Made by a program: the position numbers and the translations under genes. DNA of 32,609 nt from Planctomycetaceae bacterium (GTDB lineage Bacteria > Planctomycetota > Planctomycetia > Isosphaerales > Isosphaeraceae). The number at the start of each line of letters is the position of its first letter. Position 1 is the stretch's first letter. Shown piece by piece: positions 14,764 through 22,185 of the stretch. The notes under the pieces are model-generated. The model was not told the DNA's origin. It ran no database searches and saw nothing but the letters and a program-made list of their open reading frames with translations. The DNA lies in the NCBI GenBank assembly GCA_019237095.1, contig JAFAHT010000088.1:1-32609 (forward strand), written 5' to 3'.

Positions 14764-16212
14764 ATGTCCACCGCGGGGAAAGTACTGGTCGTTCTGGTCA
14801 TGCTGGCGTCGATAGCCTTGCCGATCTTGGCCGCCGGAGTCACCCAACTCAACCGCAATGGCAACAAGGCCCTCATCGACTTGGCGGACAGGGTAACCAT
14901 GTTGGAGGATGATCTGAAAACGACCCAGGACGAGATCGTCAAGGTCAAGGGTGAAACCACCTTGGTGCAAGAGCAGATGGTTCGCGATCTTGCCGGGACC
15001 GGCTCCCGCCAGACCAATATGGAGCGTGTCAAGTCCAACATCCGCGAGAACCTTTCCCAGGTTCAGTATCAACTTGCCACACGTCAAGAGACTGTCAAGA
15101 ATGCCGAACAAACCGCCCAACAACGCGCGGCCGAGAAAGTCGCCGAACAAAAAACCTTAGACGTGGCGAAGGCGGAGGTCGAGACCTTGAAGGTGCAGAA
15201 CAGCGAGCTGATGAACCGTCTGACCAGCCTCCGCAACGAACTTAAGACGACCTTGAAGGCCAGCCTCGACATGCTTGACATGCTCGGCCGAGCTGTGAAG
15301 GTGCCCTCCAAGCACAAGGAAGAGGCTTTACTTTTCGCCGCGCTGCGGGACCCGGATGGGCTTGTCTGGAAGGAGGCTGTACAGGCACTTTGGACCGATC
15401 GAAGAATCAATACAACTTTTGTATATAACCTGACCAGTCACCTAGAGCACCCAAACGCCGGGGTGCGTCGCATGGCGGCACTGGCCCTTCGCGACGTTGC
15501 CCCCTGGGTAATTCCCGAAACCCTCCCTCGATTGGCCGATCTGCTTCTCGATCGGGACGCAGAAGTTCGCGAAGCAGCGATCTACTCACTCGAGGGTTTC
15601 GGGACAGCCGCGGCTGAGGCCGCTCTCCCTGTGCTTGAAGGTCCACCCCCGGACCCAAAGGACTCCGAATGGTTGCGGCAGACCGCCATGGCCGTCTGCC
15701 GAATAGACCCGCGCCATCCCGACCCAGCAGCCTGGCTACTTCTCCGCCCAATGGATCGTGCTGATGCAGAGGCTGTGTCCCAAGCGGTCGTTGGTCTGGC
15801 CTTTGAAAGCGGGTACGACATCGGACCAGGCCTCGCTTGGGTGCTCGCCAATGGTTCGGACACGGTGTGGCCCCGAGTTCTTCCAATAATCAATCATTGG
15901 GGAGGCAGTGGCCTATATATTTGTCCGAGTCCCTTCACTCCTGAGGTCTGGCGCCTTGCGCCGTTCACCCCGATGCCCGCAGAGGTTCCAAAACAATCAG
16001 CCGATGTTGAAACTCTGGTGGACGCTTTGTTCGCACGGATCCGTGACCCACAAACTGGTCCAGAGCTTCGCACGATGGCGTTGAACGCCTTAGTTCTCGT
16101 GAGTGAGGTCTCAACCGTTGGCCGGCAGGTCACGGCGAATGAAGGCGAGGAAGGACAGAAGGATGCATCCCGCGCCGATCGCCGCGAGCACGGCGAGGTT
16201 GAAGAGCAATGA
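14764..16212 (+). CDS. Membrane-anchored coiled-coil protein with HEAT-like repeats
   Basis: The ATG at 14764 follows AGGAGAG. Residues about 7-25 (VLVVLVMLASIALPILAAGV) form a membrane anchor or signal. Residues about 30-165 are heptad-rich coiled coil (for example ADRVTMLEDDLKTTQDEI). Residues about 185-310 contain alpha-helical HEAT-like repeats, with LEHPNAGVRRMAALALRDVA and LLDRDAEVREAAIYSLEGF as clear copies. The last about 34 residues are read from the opposite strand of the ABC permease gene, and their charged composition (EGEEGQKDASRADRREHGEV) is unlike the rest, so the original end was probably lost. Similar anchored coiled-coil proteins occur in planctomycetes as I recall; the function is unknown. 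Confidence 0.75.
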   Translation: MSTAGKVLVVLVMLASIALPILAAGVTQLNRNGNKALIDLADRVTMLEDDLKTTQDEIVKVKGETTLVQEQMVRDLAGTGSRQTNMERVKSNIRENLSQVQYQLATRQETVKNAEQTAQQRAAEKVAEQKTLDVAKAEVETLKVQNSELMNRLTSLRNELKTTLKASLDMLDMLGRAVKVPSKHKEEALLFAALRDPDGLVWKEAVQALWTDRRINTTFVYNLTSHLEHPNAGVRRMAALALRDVAPWVIPETLPRLADLLLDRDAEVREAAIYSLEGFGTAAAEAALPVLEGPPPDPKDSEWLRQTAMAVCRIDPRHPDPAAWLLLRPMDRADAEAVSQAVVGLAFESGYDIGPGLAWVLANGSDTVWPRVLPIINHWGGSGLYICPSPFTPEVWRLAPFTPMPAEVPKQSADVETLVDALFARIRDPQTGPELRTMALNALVLVSEVSTVGRQVTANEGEEGQKDASRADRREHGEVEEQ

Positions 16213-16947
16213 CTCGCCGGTGGAGACATCATCCACAGGGTTGTAGAGCTTGAAGATGGACACCCGCTCGAGGTAGACCCGCCAGGTGTACTTTTGAAGG
16301 ACCGGGATCACCGAGACGACCCAGGCGATGAACCCTGCGAGCGTGACGGCCGAGCCGATCATTGTCGCACGCCAGCGGACGTGATCGACGGCCGAGACAA
16401 GCAGCGTGTACCCGTAGATCGGCAGCCCGAGCGCGGCGAGATTCAGCGCTGGCTTCACCAGGGTCCAGAACGCAATCGGCACGCGGAGGTAGTTATAATG
16501 CGCACCGATTCCGGCTCCCACCGCGAGCGCCAGCGCCACGAAAAAGAGCCCGAAGATGGCCATGAGAACATGAGTGAGCAGGTAGGACGCGCGTGAGACG
16601 GGTCGCGACAGGATCAGGTCGAGCGTGCCCCGCTCCACCTCGGCGCCGACGGCGGACGAGCCGCGGCCGATGGCCCACATGGCGATGATCGAGATGATCA
16701 AGGGATGGCTCCAGAAGCTCATCATGATCGATACCGAGGGGGGCTGTTCCTCCAGCCCCATGTTCCGGAGCCATCGGAAGCGGTTGTTCTCGGTCTCTGA
16801 CGAGAGGACTCTGAGAATCTCGGTCTCGTTGAGCGACGTCACGAAGACGAAGAGCCAGCCCAGGCCGAAGAGGGCAGCCGCGGAGAGGAGCAGTGTTCCG
16901 CGGGTGTCGTGAACGTGCTTGCGCAAGAGGGCGAAAAATGGCTTCAT
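16111..16947 (-). CDS. ABC-2 type transporter permease
   Basis: The 278-residue integral membrane protein has about six hydrophobic helices (for example LLSAAALFGLGWLFVFVT, ALALAVGAGIG and AVLAAIGAGCILLSFLAFI). It shows the ABC-2 permease wording VERGTLDLILSRPVSRASYL, the cytoplasmic loop after the second helix. It is translated from an ATG that overlaps the ATPase stop by 4 bases, so the two form one transporter. ABC-2 systems usually export drugs, polysaccharides or peptides; the substrate is not evident. Its last 102 bases overlap the convergent coiled-coil/HEAT gene. Confidence 0.85.
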   Translation of the reverse strand: MKPFFALLRKHVHDTRGTLLLSAAALFGLGWLFVFVTSLNETEILRVLSSETENNRFRWLRNMGLEEQPPSVSIMMSFWSHPLIISIIAMWAIGRGSSAVGAEVERGTLDLILSRPVSRASYLLTHVLMAIFGLFFVALALAVGAGIGAHYNYLRVPIAFWTLVKPALNLAALGLPIYGYTLLVSAVDHVRWRATMIGSAVTLAGFIAWVVSVIPVLQKYTWRVYLERVSIFKLYNPVDDVSTGESLLFNLAVLAAIGAGCILLSFLAFIRRDLPANG

Positions 16948-17861
16948 GACGACATCACCATCTCTTCGTCGATCGCGTCGGGCCCGTGAAACCGGTCGTA
17001 AAGGCTGTGTAGGTCCTCGGTGCCGATCGCCAGGTCCAGGATGGTCATCATGTCCAGCCAGTGGAGCAAGGGACCGATCTGGCCGCGATGTTCCAGCAGG
17101 AGGGTCTGGTCGTTCCGTTCCCGCACCGTCAATTCGAGCTCGGCGGGGAATTCGGCGGGAACCTTGTCGGCAAACTTGATCAAGAGCATGCGCAGGCTGC
17201 GCCGGGCGTGCATGTCCTCGATGTGCATGAGCCGTCCCCGGCGCAGGATGGCCACCCGGTCAGAGACTGCTTCGACCTCGGGCAGAACGTGGCCCGAAAA
17301 GATCACGGTCTGACCCAGCGAGCGCGCCTCCCGCACCAGTCGAAGCACCTCGCCGCGGGCCGAGGGGTCAAGCGAGGAGGTGGGTTCATCGAGTATCAGG
17401 ACGTCCACCGGGTCAGAGAACGCAAGAGCCAGCGCCAGTTTCTGCTTCATTCCGGTGGAATAGGCACGCACCTTTTTCCTGAGGTTTAACTGCATCACCT
17501 GCTCGGCGAGGGCCACCGCCCGGTCCAGACCGTCCCCCTCACGCAGGTCGGAGAGAAAACGGAGCAGCGCCAGTCCCGACATCGAACCGTACATCCGGAG
17601 CTCGCCGGGAAGATAGGAGACCAGGCGGCGGACCTGCAGACTTTGACGCCAACAGTCCAGTCCGAAGATCGTCGCCTGTCCGGACGTCGGATGCAAGAGC
17701 CCCAGCAGAAGCCGTAGTGTCGTGGTCTTTCCCGATCCGTTGGGCCCCAGCAGCCCGAAGACCTCGCCCTGGCGCACATCAAGAGTTAACTGACGAAGTG
17801 CCGTGAAGTCGCCGTAAGTCTTGGTCAGATCTCTTGTTGCAAGTAGTGCTTTGGATGTCAT
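16944..17861 (-). CDS. ABC transporter ATP-binding protein
   Basis: The 305-residue ATPase starts at the ATG at 17861 (MTSKALLATRDLTKTYG); an ATG eight codons upstream is possible but adds residues not usual for the family. The motifs are complete: Walker A in LLGPNGSGKTTT, the Q-loop region, the signature YSTGMKQKLALA (STGMKQ variant of LSGGQ), Walker B LILDEPTSSLDP and the switch histidine FSGHVLPEVE. The C-terminal about 80 residues form the accessory domain of exporter-type ATPases. With the overlapping permease gene it forms an ABC-2 exporter in the inner membrane. Confidence 0.9.
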   Translation of the reverse strand: MTSKALLATRDLTKTYGDFTALRQLTLDVRQGEVFGLLGPNGSGKTTTLRLLLGLLHPTSGQATIFGLDCWRQSLQVRRLVSYLPGELRMYGSMSGLALLRFLSDLREGDGLDRAVALAEQVMQLNLRKKVRAYSTGMKQKLALALAFSDPVDVLILDEPTSSLDPSARGEVLRLVREARSLGQTVIFSGHVLPEVEAVSDRVAILRRGRLMHIEDMHARRSLRMLLIKFADKVPAEFPAELELTVRERNDQTLLLEHRGQIGPLLHWLDMMTILDLAIGTEDLHSLYDRFHGPDAIDEEMVMSS

Positions 17862-18014
17862 CTCGCCCCCGCAATCCCCTGGCATTGCTATAATAAGCTT
17901 GATTCGAGAGCAGCACCGCGGGCCATCTCCGATGTCTCTGGCCGGCCGAGGAGTGGAAGGACCTCACTCTCGAATGCGGAATTCGGAATATGGGGAATGA
18001 AAACGCGAATGTGG

Positions 18015-18178
18015 TAGGAGTTACGCAGTTGGCGGTTTTTCGGGCCTCATGGTTATCAATTTACGGTGTTTGGGAGAAAAAGGAGATATCGTTCTTGTTT
18101 TCCAAAGAGCCCAGACTTTGCATTTTTCCACCGTCTTGTGTACACGAGTACACGAGAACATCAACTGGGTAACTCCTA
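18015..18178. repeat. 164-bp segment bounded by 17-bp inverted repeats (decayed mobile element candidate)
   Basis: TAGGAGTTACGCAGTTG at 18015-18031 matches the reverse complement of 18162-18178 at 16 of 17 positions. The interior is AT-rich and non-coding. The arms are too far apart for a simple terminator. An internally deleted insertion sequence or a small non-autonomous element is the simplest reading. Confidence 0.5.
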
Positions 18179-18594
18179 GCCGATCTTGAAGTTACTCGGT
18201 TCAGCATAACGCCCGGGCGCCCAAGCACAAGGCATTGCGATAGCAAACGGACAAGGACAAGGACAAGAACCAACGGTCGGTTGTAACCACCCGTTCAGCA
18301 GTGCGGATTGTGCATTAGGAGGACTAAACCGCTCCGCGGTGGGAAAGACCCAGGTCTCGTTCACAAGCCGTCGGCCTCAGCAACTCGCCCCATCGACTCT
18401 GACTTCGCTCCTTGCTTGTACCAACGCGCTGCGCCATGCTATTCTTCGGCATGGTTACGCTTGGTGGCAGACTCGGTCCGATTCTTCACTTCGCGGTCGC
18501 CCGGCACTCTTCCCTGAACGCGCCCCTTGCCCATCTATTCAATCTACATTAAAGCAAAAGCTGTGCCCGTCGCGGCTTCGTCCTCCGAGATTGC

Positions 18595-18651
18595 ATCCGC
18601 AAGGCCGACGGGGCCTGAGTTGAGGCCGCGCTCGTTTACGGCCTTGCGGAT
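18595..18651. repeat. Nested hairpin with 13-bp perfect outer arms
   Basis: ATCCGCAAGGCCG at 18595-18607 pairs perfectly with 18639-18651. Inside the 31-base loop a second stem (GGCCT / AGGCC, around 18612-18627) can form. It lies 115 bases beyond the end of a minus-strand pseudogene. It could be a REP-like palindrome or part of a structured RNA. Confidence 0.5.
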
Positions 18652-18766
18652 ACAACATTCTTCAAAAGACGCACCATCCTCCAACAACATCAATTGTCGA
18701 TCAGAGTTTGTGCAGAGTTTCAGCCCTCACCGCGAGACTCGCCTCGCAGGCCGTGCCCGATGAGAG

Positions 18767-19058
18767 TCACTTATCGCCCGGCTTGAGCGGAGAATACTGT
18801 TCAATGGGTGATCGATAATCGGGGCGGGCGATCTTGGACGCCCACCACAGCGCCGTGATACCCATGAGGATCAAGAGGTAGAGGCTATCGTTAGGCCAAG
18901 GGATCGAGGGTGGCGTGCGTTTCCAGTCGAAGCGGAGCAGGAAACATCTGTCCGGCTGCCGGCGACGACGAAGATCCGAACAAGATCCCATGCCGCGTGC
19001 ATGCCGATCGGAAAAGCGAGGCTTCCGGTGACGTAATAGAGATCGCGTTCGTTGAACT
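18767..19058 (-). pseudogene. C-terminal remnant of a CPBP-family intramembrane protease gene, frameshifted
   Basis: On the minus strand, 18970-19058 encodes NERDLYYVTGSLAFPIGMHA followed by AWDLVRIFVVAG. This is the last conserved CPBP (CAAX-protease and bacteriocin-processing) motif with its catalytic-site histidine in IGMHAAWD. The frame then breaks near 18960. The C-terminus continues in another frame as NDSLYLLILMGITALWW, a final membrane helix, ending at 18767. The N-terminal helices and the EExxxR motif are missing. The gene is dead; the family call rests on the GMHAAWD motif and the membrane-helix context. Confidence 0.55.
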
Positions 19059-19115
19059 GCTTACTACCCCAGGCGGTCTCGTCAACCTCGTGGTCCTCCC
19101 GGCCAAGCGCCGGGG

Positions 19116-19331
19116 GACGCGCTCCCCGTCAACGTCTACATGTTATTCTACCAGCCGGTCCAGAACGTCCCGCCGCCCGACCAGCGCACCCCCGACTGAT
19201 TCTTCAAGTACGCCGACGCCCACGGCTTCACGCCGATCTACTCCGAAGCGCCGTTCTCCGTGACGGCCCAGGGCCTGCGCCCCAGCCTGCAACCCTACTT
19301 CGTCCAGACGGGACTGGAGTTCTCCGCGTGA
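19116..19331 (+). pseudogene. Unidentified gene remnant with an in-frame stop
   Basis: Reading from 19116 gives DALPVNVYMLFYQPVQNVPP, a TGA at 19197-19199, then FFKYADAHGFTPIYSEAPF and a natural-looking end (YFVQTGLEFSA) at 19329-19331. The protein-like composition on both sides of the stop suggests a once functional C-terminal region. There is no start or ribosome binding site, and I do not recognise the family. The TGA probably replaced a TGG tryptophan codon. Confidence 0.45.
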
Positions 19332-19613
19332 CGGCGTGAGTCGCGTCAGGCTACTCCATAACGTGGAGTCCCTGCCGTGCTCGCCCCTCCAAAACAACAC
19401 GAGCCAGTTGATATCTGCGGACGACACGGTCAAAATCTTGCGAGATGCTCCGCTTATGATAGGCGGTAACGATTGGTCGTGAAGGCCCTTTCCTCTGGCG
19501 GGTCAGCCAAGGAGCAAGGTTCTTTTTGTTTTCGGAGGCCGAACGTGCTTGGGAACAACTCTTTGTCGGGTCACGGAATTTGAACTGATGCCGAATTTGC
19601 CTATGGCTGAAGT

Positions 19614-19724
19614 TTTGCGGAAGGCGTGTATGAGGCGTCGACGGCGAACGGTCGGCAGAATTCCCTCGACCTGGGGAGGTTCGGCACCGACTACAACGCG
19701 CGGGCCCTCGTCGCCTGGCTCGGG
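19614..19724 (+). pseudogene. Short DUF1254-like gene fragment
   Basis: The frame reads FAEGVYEASTANGRQNSLDL, then GRFGTDYNARALVAWLG. This resembles the segment of DUF1254/DUF1214 proteins with the G-R-x-G-T-x-Y-x-x-R-A motif. An in-frame TGA lies directly upstream. The similarity ends five bases before the dispersed repeat at 19729. It is a gene stub without start, stop or either full domain. The family is from memory and moderately sure. Confidence 0.45.
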
Positions 19725-19728
19725 ACAC

Positions 19729-19771
19729 AGCCCGTTCGCGCTGTCTGTAGCGGCAGCGTTTCTGTTAGCGA
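19729..19771. repeat. Dispersed 43-bp repeat, copy A
   Basis: This sequence matches 21896-21938 at 37 of 43 positions in the same orientation. It directly follows the DUF1254-like stub. The conserved core reads AGCGGCAGCG with flanking CGTTCGC. Confidence 0.6.
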
Positions 19772-19858
19772 TTTGGGAAACGGGGCGATCTGGGAAACTG
19801 CGCCATTCGCCAAGCCGTGCTCGTCGGCCAGGTTGGCCACTGAGAAAGGTTTGACACC

Positions 19859-20778
19859 ATGCGAATCGGTTTTTTTTGCCTCGTCGCCATCGGCGGCTTT
19901 TTCGGCACCGGCTTCTGGGTCGCCGGCGAACCGCAAGCCAAGGATGCTCCGGTCTCCGAGGGTCCGTCCCGCGAGGCGGACCAGGAGGCCTCCTCCAATC
20001 GGCGCGCGACTTCACCGCCGCTTTCGAGAAAGGCGACGCCAAGGCCGTCGCCGCCCTCTGGACCGAACAGGGCGAACTCGAAAGCGACGACGGCCCGATC
20101 CTCCGCGGCCGGACCGCCATCGAAGCCGCCTTCGCCGCGCGCTTCAAGGACCGGCCGGCCGGAAAGATGGAGATCAAGGTCGAGAACATCCGCTTCCCGT
20201 CGCGCGACACCGCGGTCGAGGAGGGGCTGACTCGCACGACGGCCAGCGACATGCTGCCCGACTCGGCGCACTATCGCGCCCTGCATGTCCGCGAGGATGG
20301 CAAGTGGCGGATCGCACTCTCCCGCGAATGGGGCGCCGCCGAGAACCGCATGGCCGACCTGGATTGGTTGATCGGAAGCTGGCGCGGCCAGGCCAAAGAT
20401 CATGAAATGGTCATTTCGTTCGCACGTGAAAAGGACCGCCCGTTTATCGTCGGCGAGTTCACCGCGACGGCCGCCGGCAAGACCGTCTCGCTGGGGACCA
20501 TGAAAATCGGCGTCGATCCGGTCTCGGGGCAGTTCATGTCGTGGCATTTCGACCAGGACGGAGGATATGGCCACGGCTTGTGGCTGCGCGAAGGCAATAA
20601 TTGGGTGGTGGATTCGCACGGCAATCAGGCCGATGGCGCTGCGACCGCCTCCGTCAACATTCTGACGCGCTTCGGCGGCGACGAAATTGGCTGGCGCTCG
20701 ATCGACCGGATGGTCGGCGGCCGGGCGCAGCCCGACTCGTTGCCGGTCAGGCTGAAACGTGTCGCCGTTGCCAAATGA
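19859..20778 (+). pseudogene. Secreted SnoaL/DUF4440-like (SgcJ/EcaC type) protein gene with a frameshift
   Basis: The frame from the ATG at 19859 (GAGAAAGG upstream) gives a good signal peptide, MRIGFFCLVAIGGFFGTGFW, and continues to about SREADQEA (near 19990). The homologous-looking body, LLQSARDFTAAFEKGDAKAV and on to the end at 20778, is in the next frame. The body has an NTF2-like N-terminal half (FEKGDAKAVAALW, DGPILRGRTAIEAAF, HYRALHVREDGKWRIA) and a second domain starting MADLDWLIGSWRG with beta strands such as YGHGLWLREGNNWVV. Either one base is missing or added near 19990 (real lesion or sequence error), or the gene is dead. It was probably a periplasmic or exported small-molecule-binding or enzyme-like protein. 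Confidence 0.65.
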
Positions 20779-20822
20779 GCCTTCGTCGCCTTGGACCAGT
20801 TCAACATCGAAAGGAACAAACG

Positions 20823-21842
20823 ATGAAGATTAAACTCTCTATTGCGATTCTCAGCCTTGCGGTAAGTCTGGCATGCGGCGGACCGGCCGAAGGCCGAGGC
20901 TTCGGAGGGAGCAGCTCACGCAGCGGTTACAGCGCCCGCGGCGGCAGCTATTCCGGGTCGCGCTCCTTCAGCGGCTGGAGCGGCGGTGGCTACGGCAGGT
21001 CAGGCGGTTCTTACAATCGATCCTACGAGGGTTCGCACGGCGGTTCGGCCGATGTCAGCGGCACGCGCGGTGCGGCGTACGGCCCGAACGGTGCCGCTGC
21101 TGGAAGCACCCGCGACGTGTCCGCCACCGGCCCGCAAGGCCAAACCTACAACAGTCAGCAGGAACGGGGCGCGGCGTACGGTCCCAATGGCGCCGCCGCC
21201 GGCGGCAGCCGCAGCACGAGCGCCACGGGCGCTTACGGCCAAACTTACTCCGGCCAGCGCCAAGGCGGGGCAGCGACCGATCCCTACGGAACCGCTGCAT
21301 ACGGCAGCCGCAGCACGAGCGCCACGGGCGCTTACGGCCAGTCCTACTCCGGCCAGCAGGAACGAGGCGCGGCAAGCGGCCCCTACGGCTCCGCCGCATA
21401 CGGCGGCGGCGGTACGAGCGCCACAGGCGCTTACGGCCAATCTTACTCCGGTCAACGTTACGGGACTGCGGCAAGCGGCCCCTACGGCTCCGCCGCATAC
21501 GGCAGCCGCAGCGCCAGCGCATGGGGCTACGGCGGTCAAGCCTACTCGGCTCAACGCTATGGAGCCGCCGCAACCGGAATGGGCGGTTATGGCGCTTACG
21601 GCGCGACCGCCGCCGCGGCCAATCCTTATGCGGTGCAGGCTGCCGGTTCGCAATTGTCTTCAGCGCCGGCCTATGGTGGGCAGCCCTCTCCGCCACCGGC
21701 CTATGGTGGGCAGCCCTCTCCGCCGCCAGCCTATGGTGGGCAGCCCTATGCGCCGCCGGCCTATGGTTCGCCTACGCCGTTCCTCGACCGGGCGGCCTAC
21801 TTGCGGGCGCGGCTCGGAGGCCTCGGCGATCTCCCTCGTTGA
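20823..21842 (+). CDS. Secreted low-complexity Ser-Tyr-Gly-Gln-rich repeat protein
   Basis: The 339-residue protein starts at the ATG at 20823 (AAAGGA upstream), 44 bases after the previous gene. A signal peptide MKIKLSIAILSLAVSLACGG precedes a Gly/Ser/Arg/Tyr-rich segment. Residues about 80-260 are imperfect repeats of about 28 residues built on STSATGAYGQSYSGQ and GAASGPYGSAAYG, at least five copies. Residues about 280-320 have a second repeat, PAYGGQPSPP, in four copies. No catalytic motif or membrane helix follows. The cysteine in LACGG could be a lipobox cysteine. The composition resembles intrinsically disordered, self-associating proteins; a cell-surface or matrix role is an inference. 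Confidence 0.8.
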   Translation: MKIKLSIAILSLAVSLACGGPAEGRGFGGSSSRSGYSARGGSYSGSRSFSGWSGGGYGRSGGSYNRSYEGSHGGSADVSGTRGAAYGPNGAAAGSTRDVSATGPQGQTYNSQQERGAAYGPNGAAAGGSRSTSATGAYGQTYSGQRQGGAATDPYGTAAYGSRSTSATGAYGQSYSGQQERGAASGPYGSAAYGGGGTSATGAYGQSYSGQRYGTAASGPYGSAAYGSRSASAWGYGGQAYSAQRYGAAATGMGGYGAYGATAAAANPYAVQAAGSQLSSAPAYGGQPSPPPAYGGQPSPPPAYGGQPYAPPAYGSPTPFLDRAAYLRARLGGLGDLPR

Positions 21843-22185
21843 CACCGCCTACCCTGGGTACCACACTTTCTGGGGGTCGTCGGGACTGCGGCGGTAGCCC
21901 GTTCGCTTTGTCGGCAGCGGCAGCGTCTCTGTTGGCGAACGTCGGGGTCGTGGCGGCGGACATCGCGGGCAGAGACAGGGCTGGTCTTCCCATCGCCGGA
22001 TCGACGGTGACGCACTACGCGGCCGGCAGCGGCACCCCACGCAGTTGGCCCAGACCAAGACCGACGGCGAGAGTTATTACTTCCTCGACTCGATCGGTCG
22101 CAAGACCGCGCGGGTTGGATCGCTTCAGCGATGAGATGCGAGCCGCCCCAGTGTTCCGAGAACCACCAGCGATTGGGAGTCGTTC
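21843..22185. other. Intergenic region with repeat copy B and no recognised gene
   Basis: It contains the dispersed repeat (21896-21938) and then gene-like but unidentifiable sequence (for example TKTDGESYYFLDSIGRKTAR around 22049-22110) without start or continuity. The sulfatase ribosome binding site lies at its right end. Confidence 0.45.
21896..21938. repeat. Dispersed 43-bp repeat, copy B
   Basis: This copy shares 37 of 43 positions with 19729-19771, in the same orientation. It lies 54 bases after the stop of the low-complexity gene. Confidence 0.6.

Larger units (their letters stand above)
17862..18766. other. Long intergenic region (about 0.9 kb) with inverted-repeat structures but no gene
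   Basis: I see no convincing reading frame. The region holds a 164-bp inverted-repeat-bounded segment (18015-18178), a GTGTAC/GTACAC palindrome near 18138-18153, a short tandem run of GGACAA near 18249-18265 and a nested hairpin at 18595-18651. It probably collects remnants of small mobile elements. Confidence 0.5.

Noticed and set aside
19197-19199. In-frame TGA read as possible selenocysteine
   Set aside because: The piece has no start, is surrounded by other gene stubs and shows no SECIS-like hairpin; a Trp-to-stop change is simpler.
21100-21540. Regular DNA repeats that could be mistaken for a CRISPR array
   Set aside because: The repeats are in frame, have no unique spacers of constant length and encode the SYGQ-rich protein.
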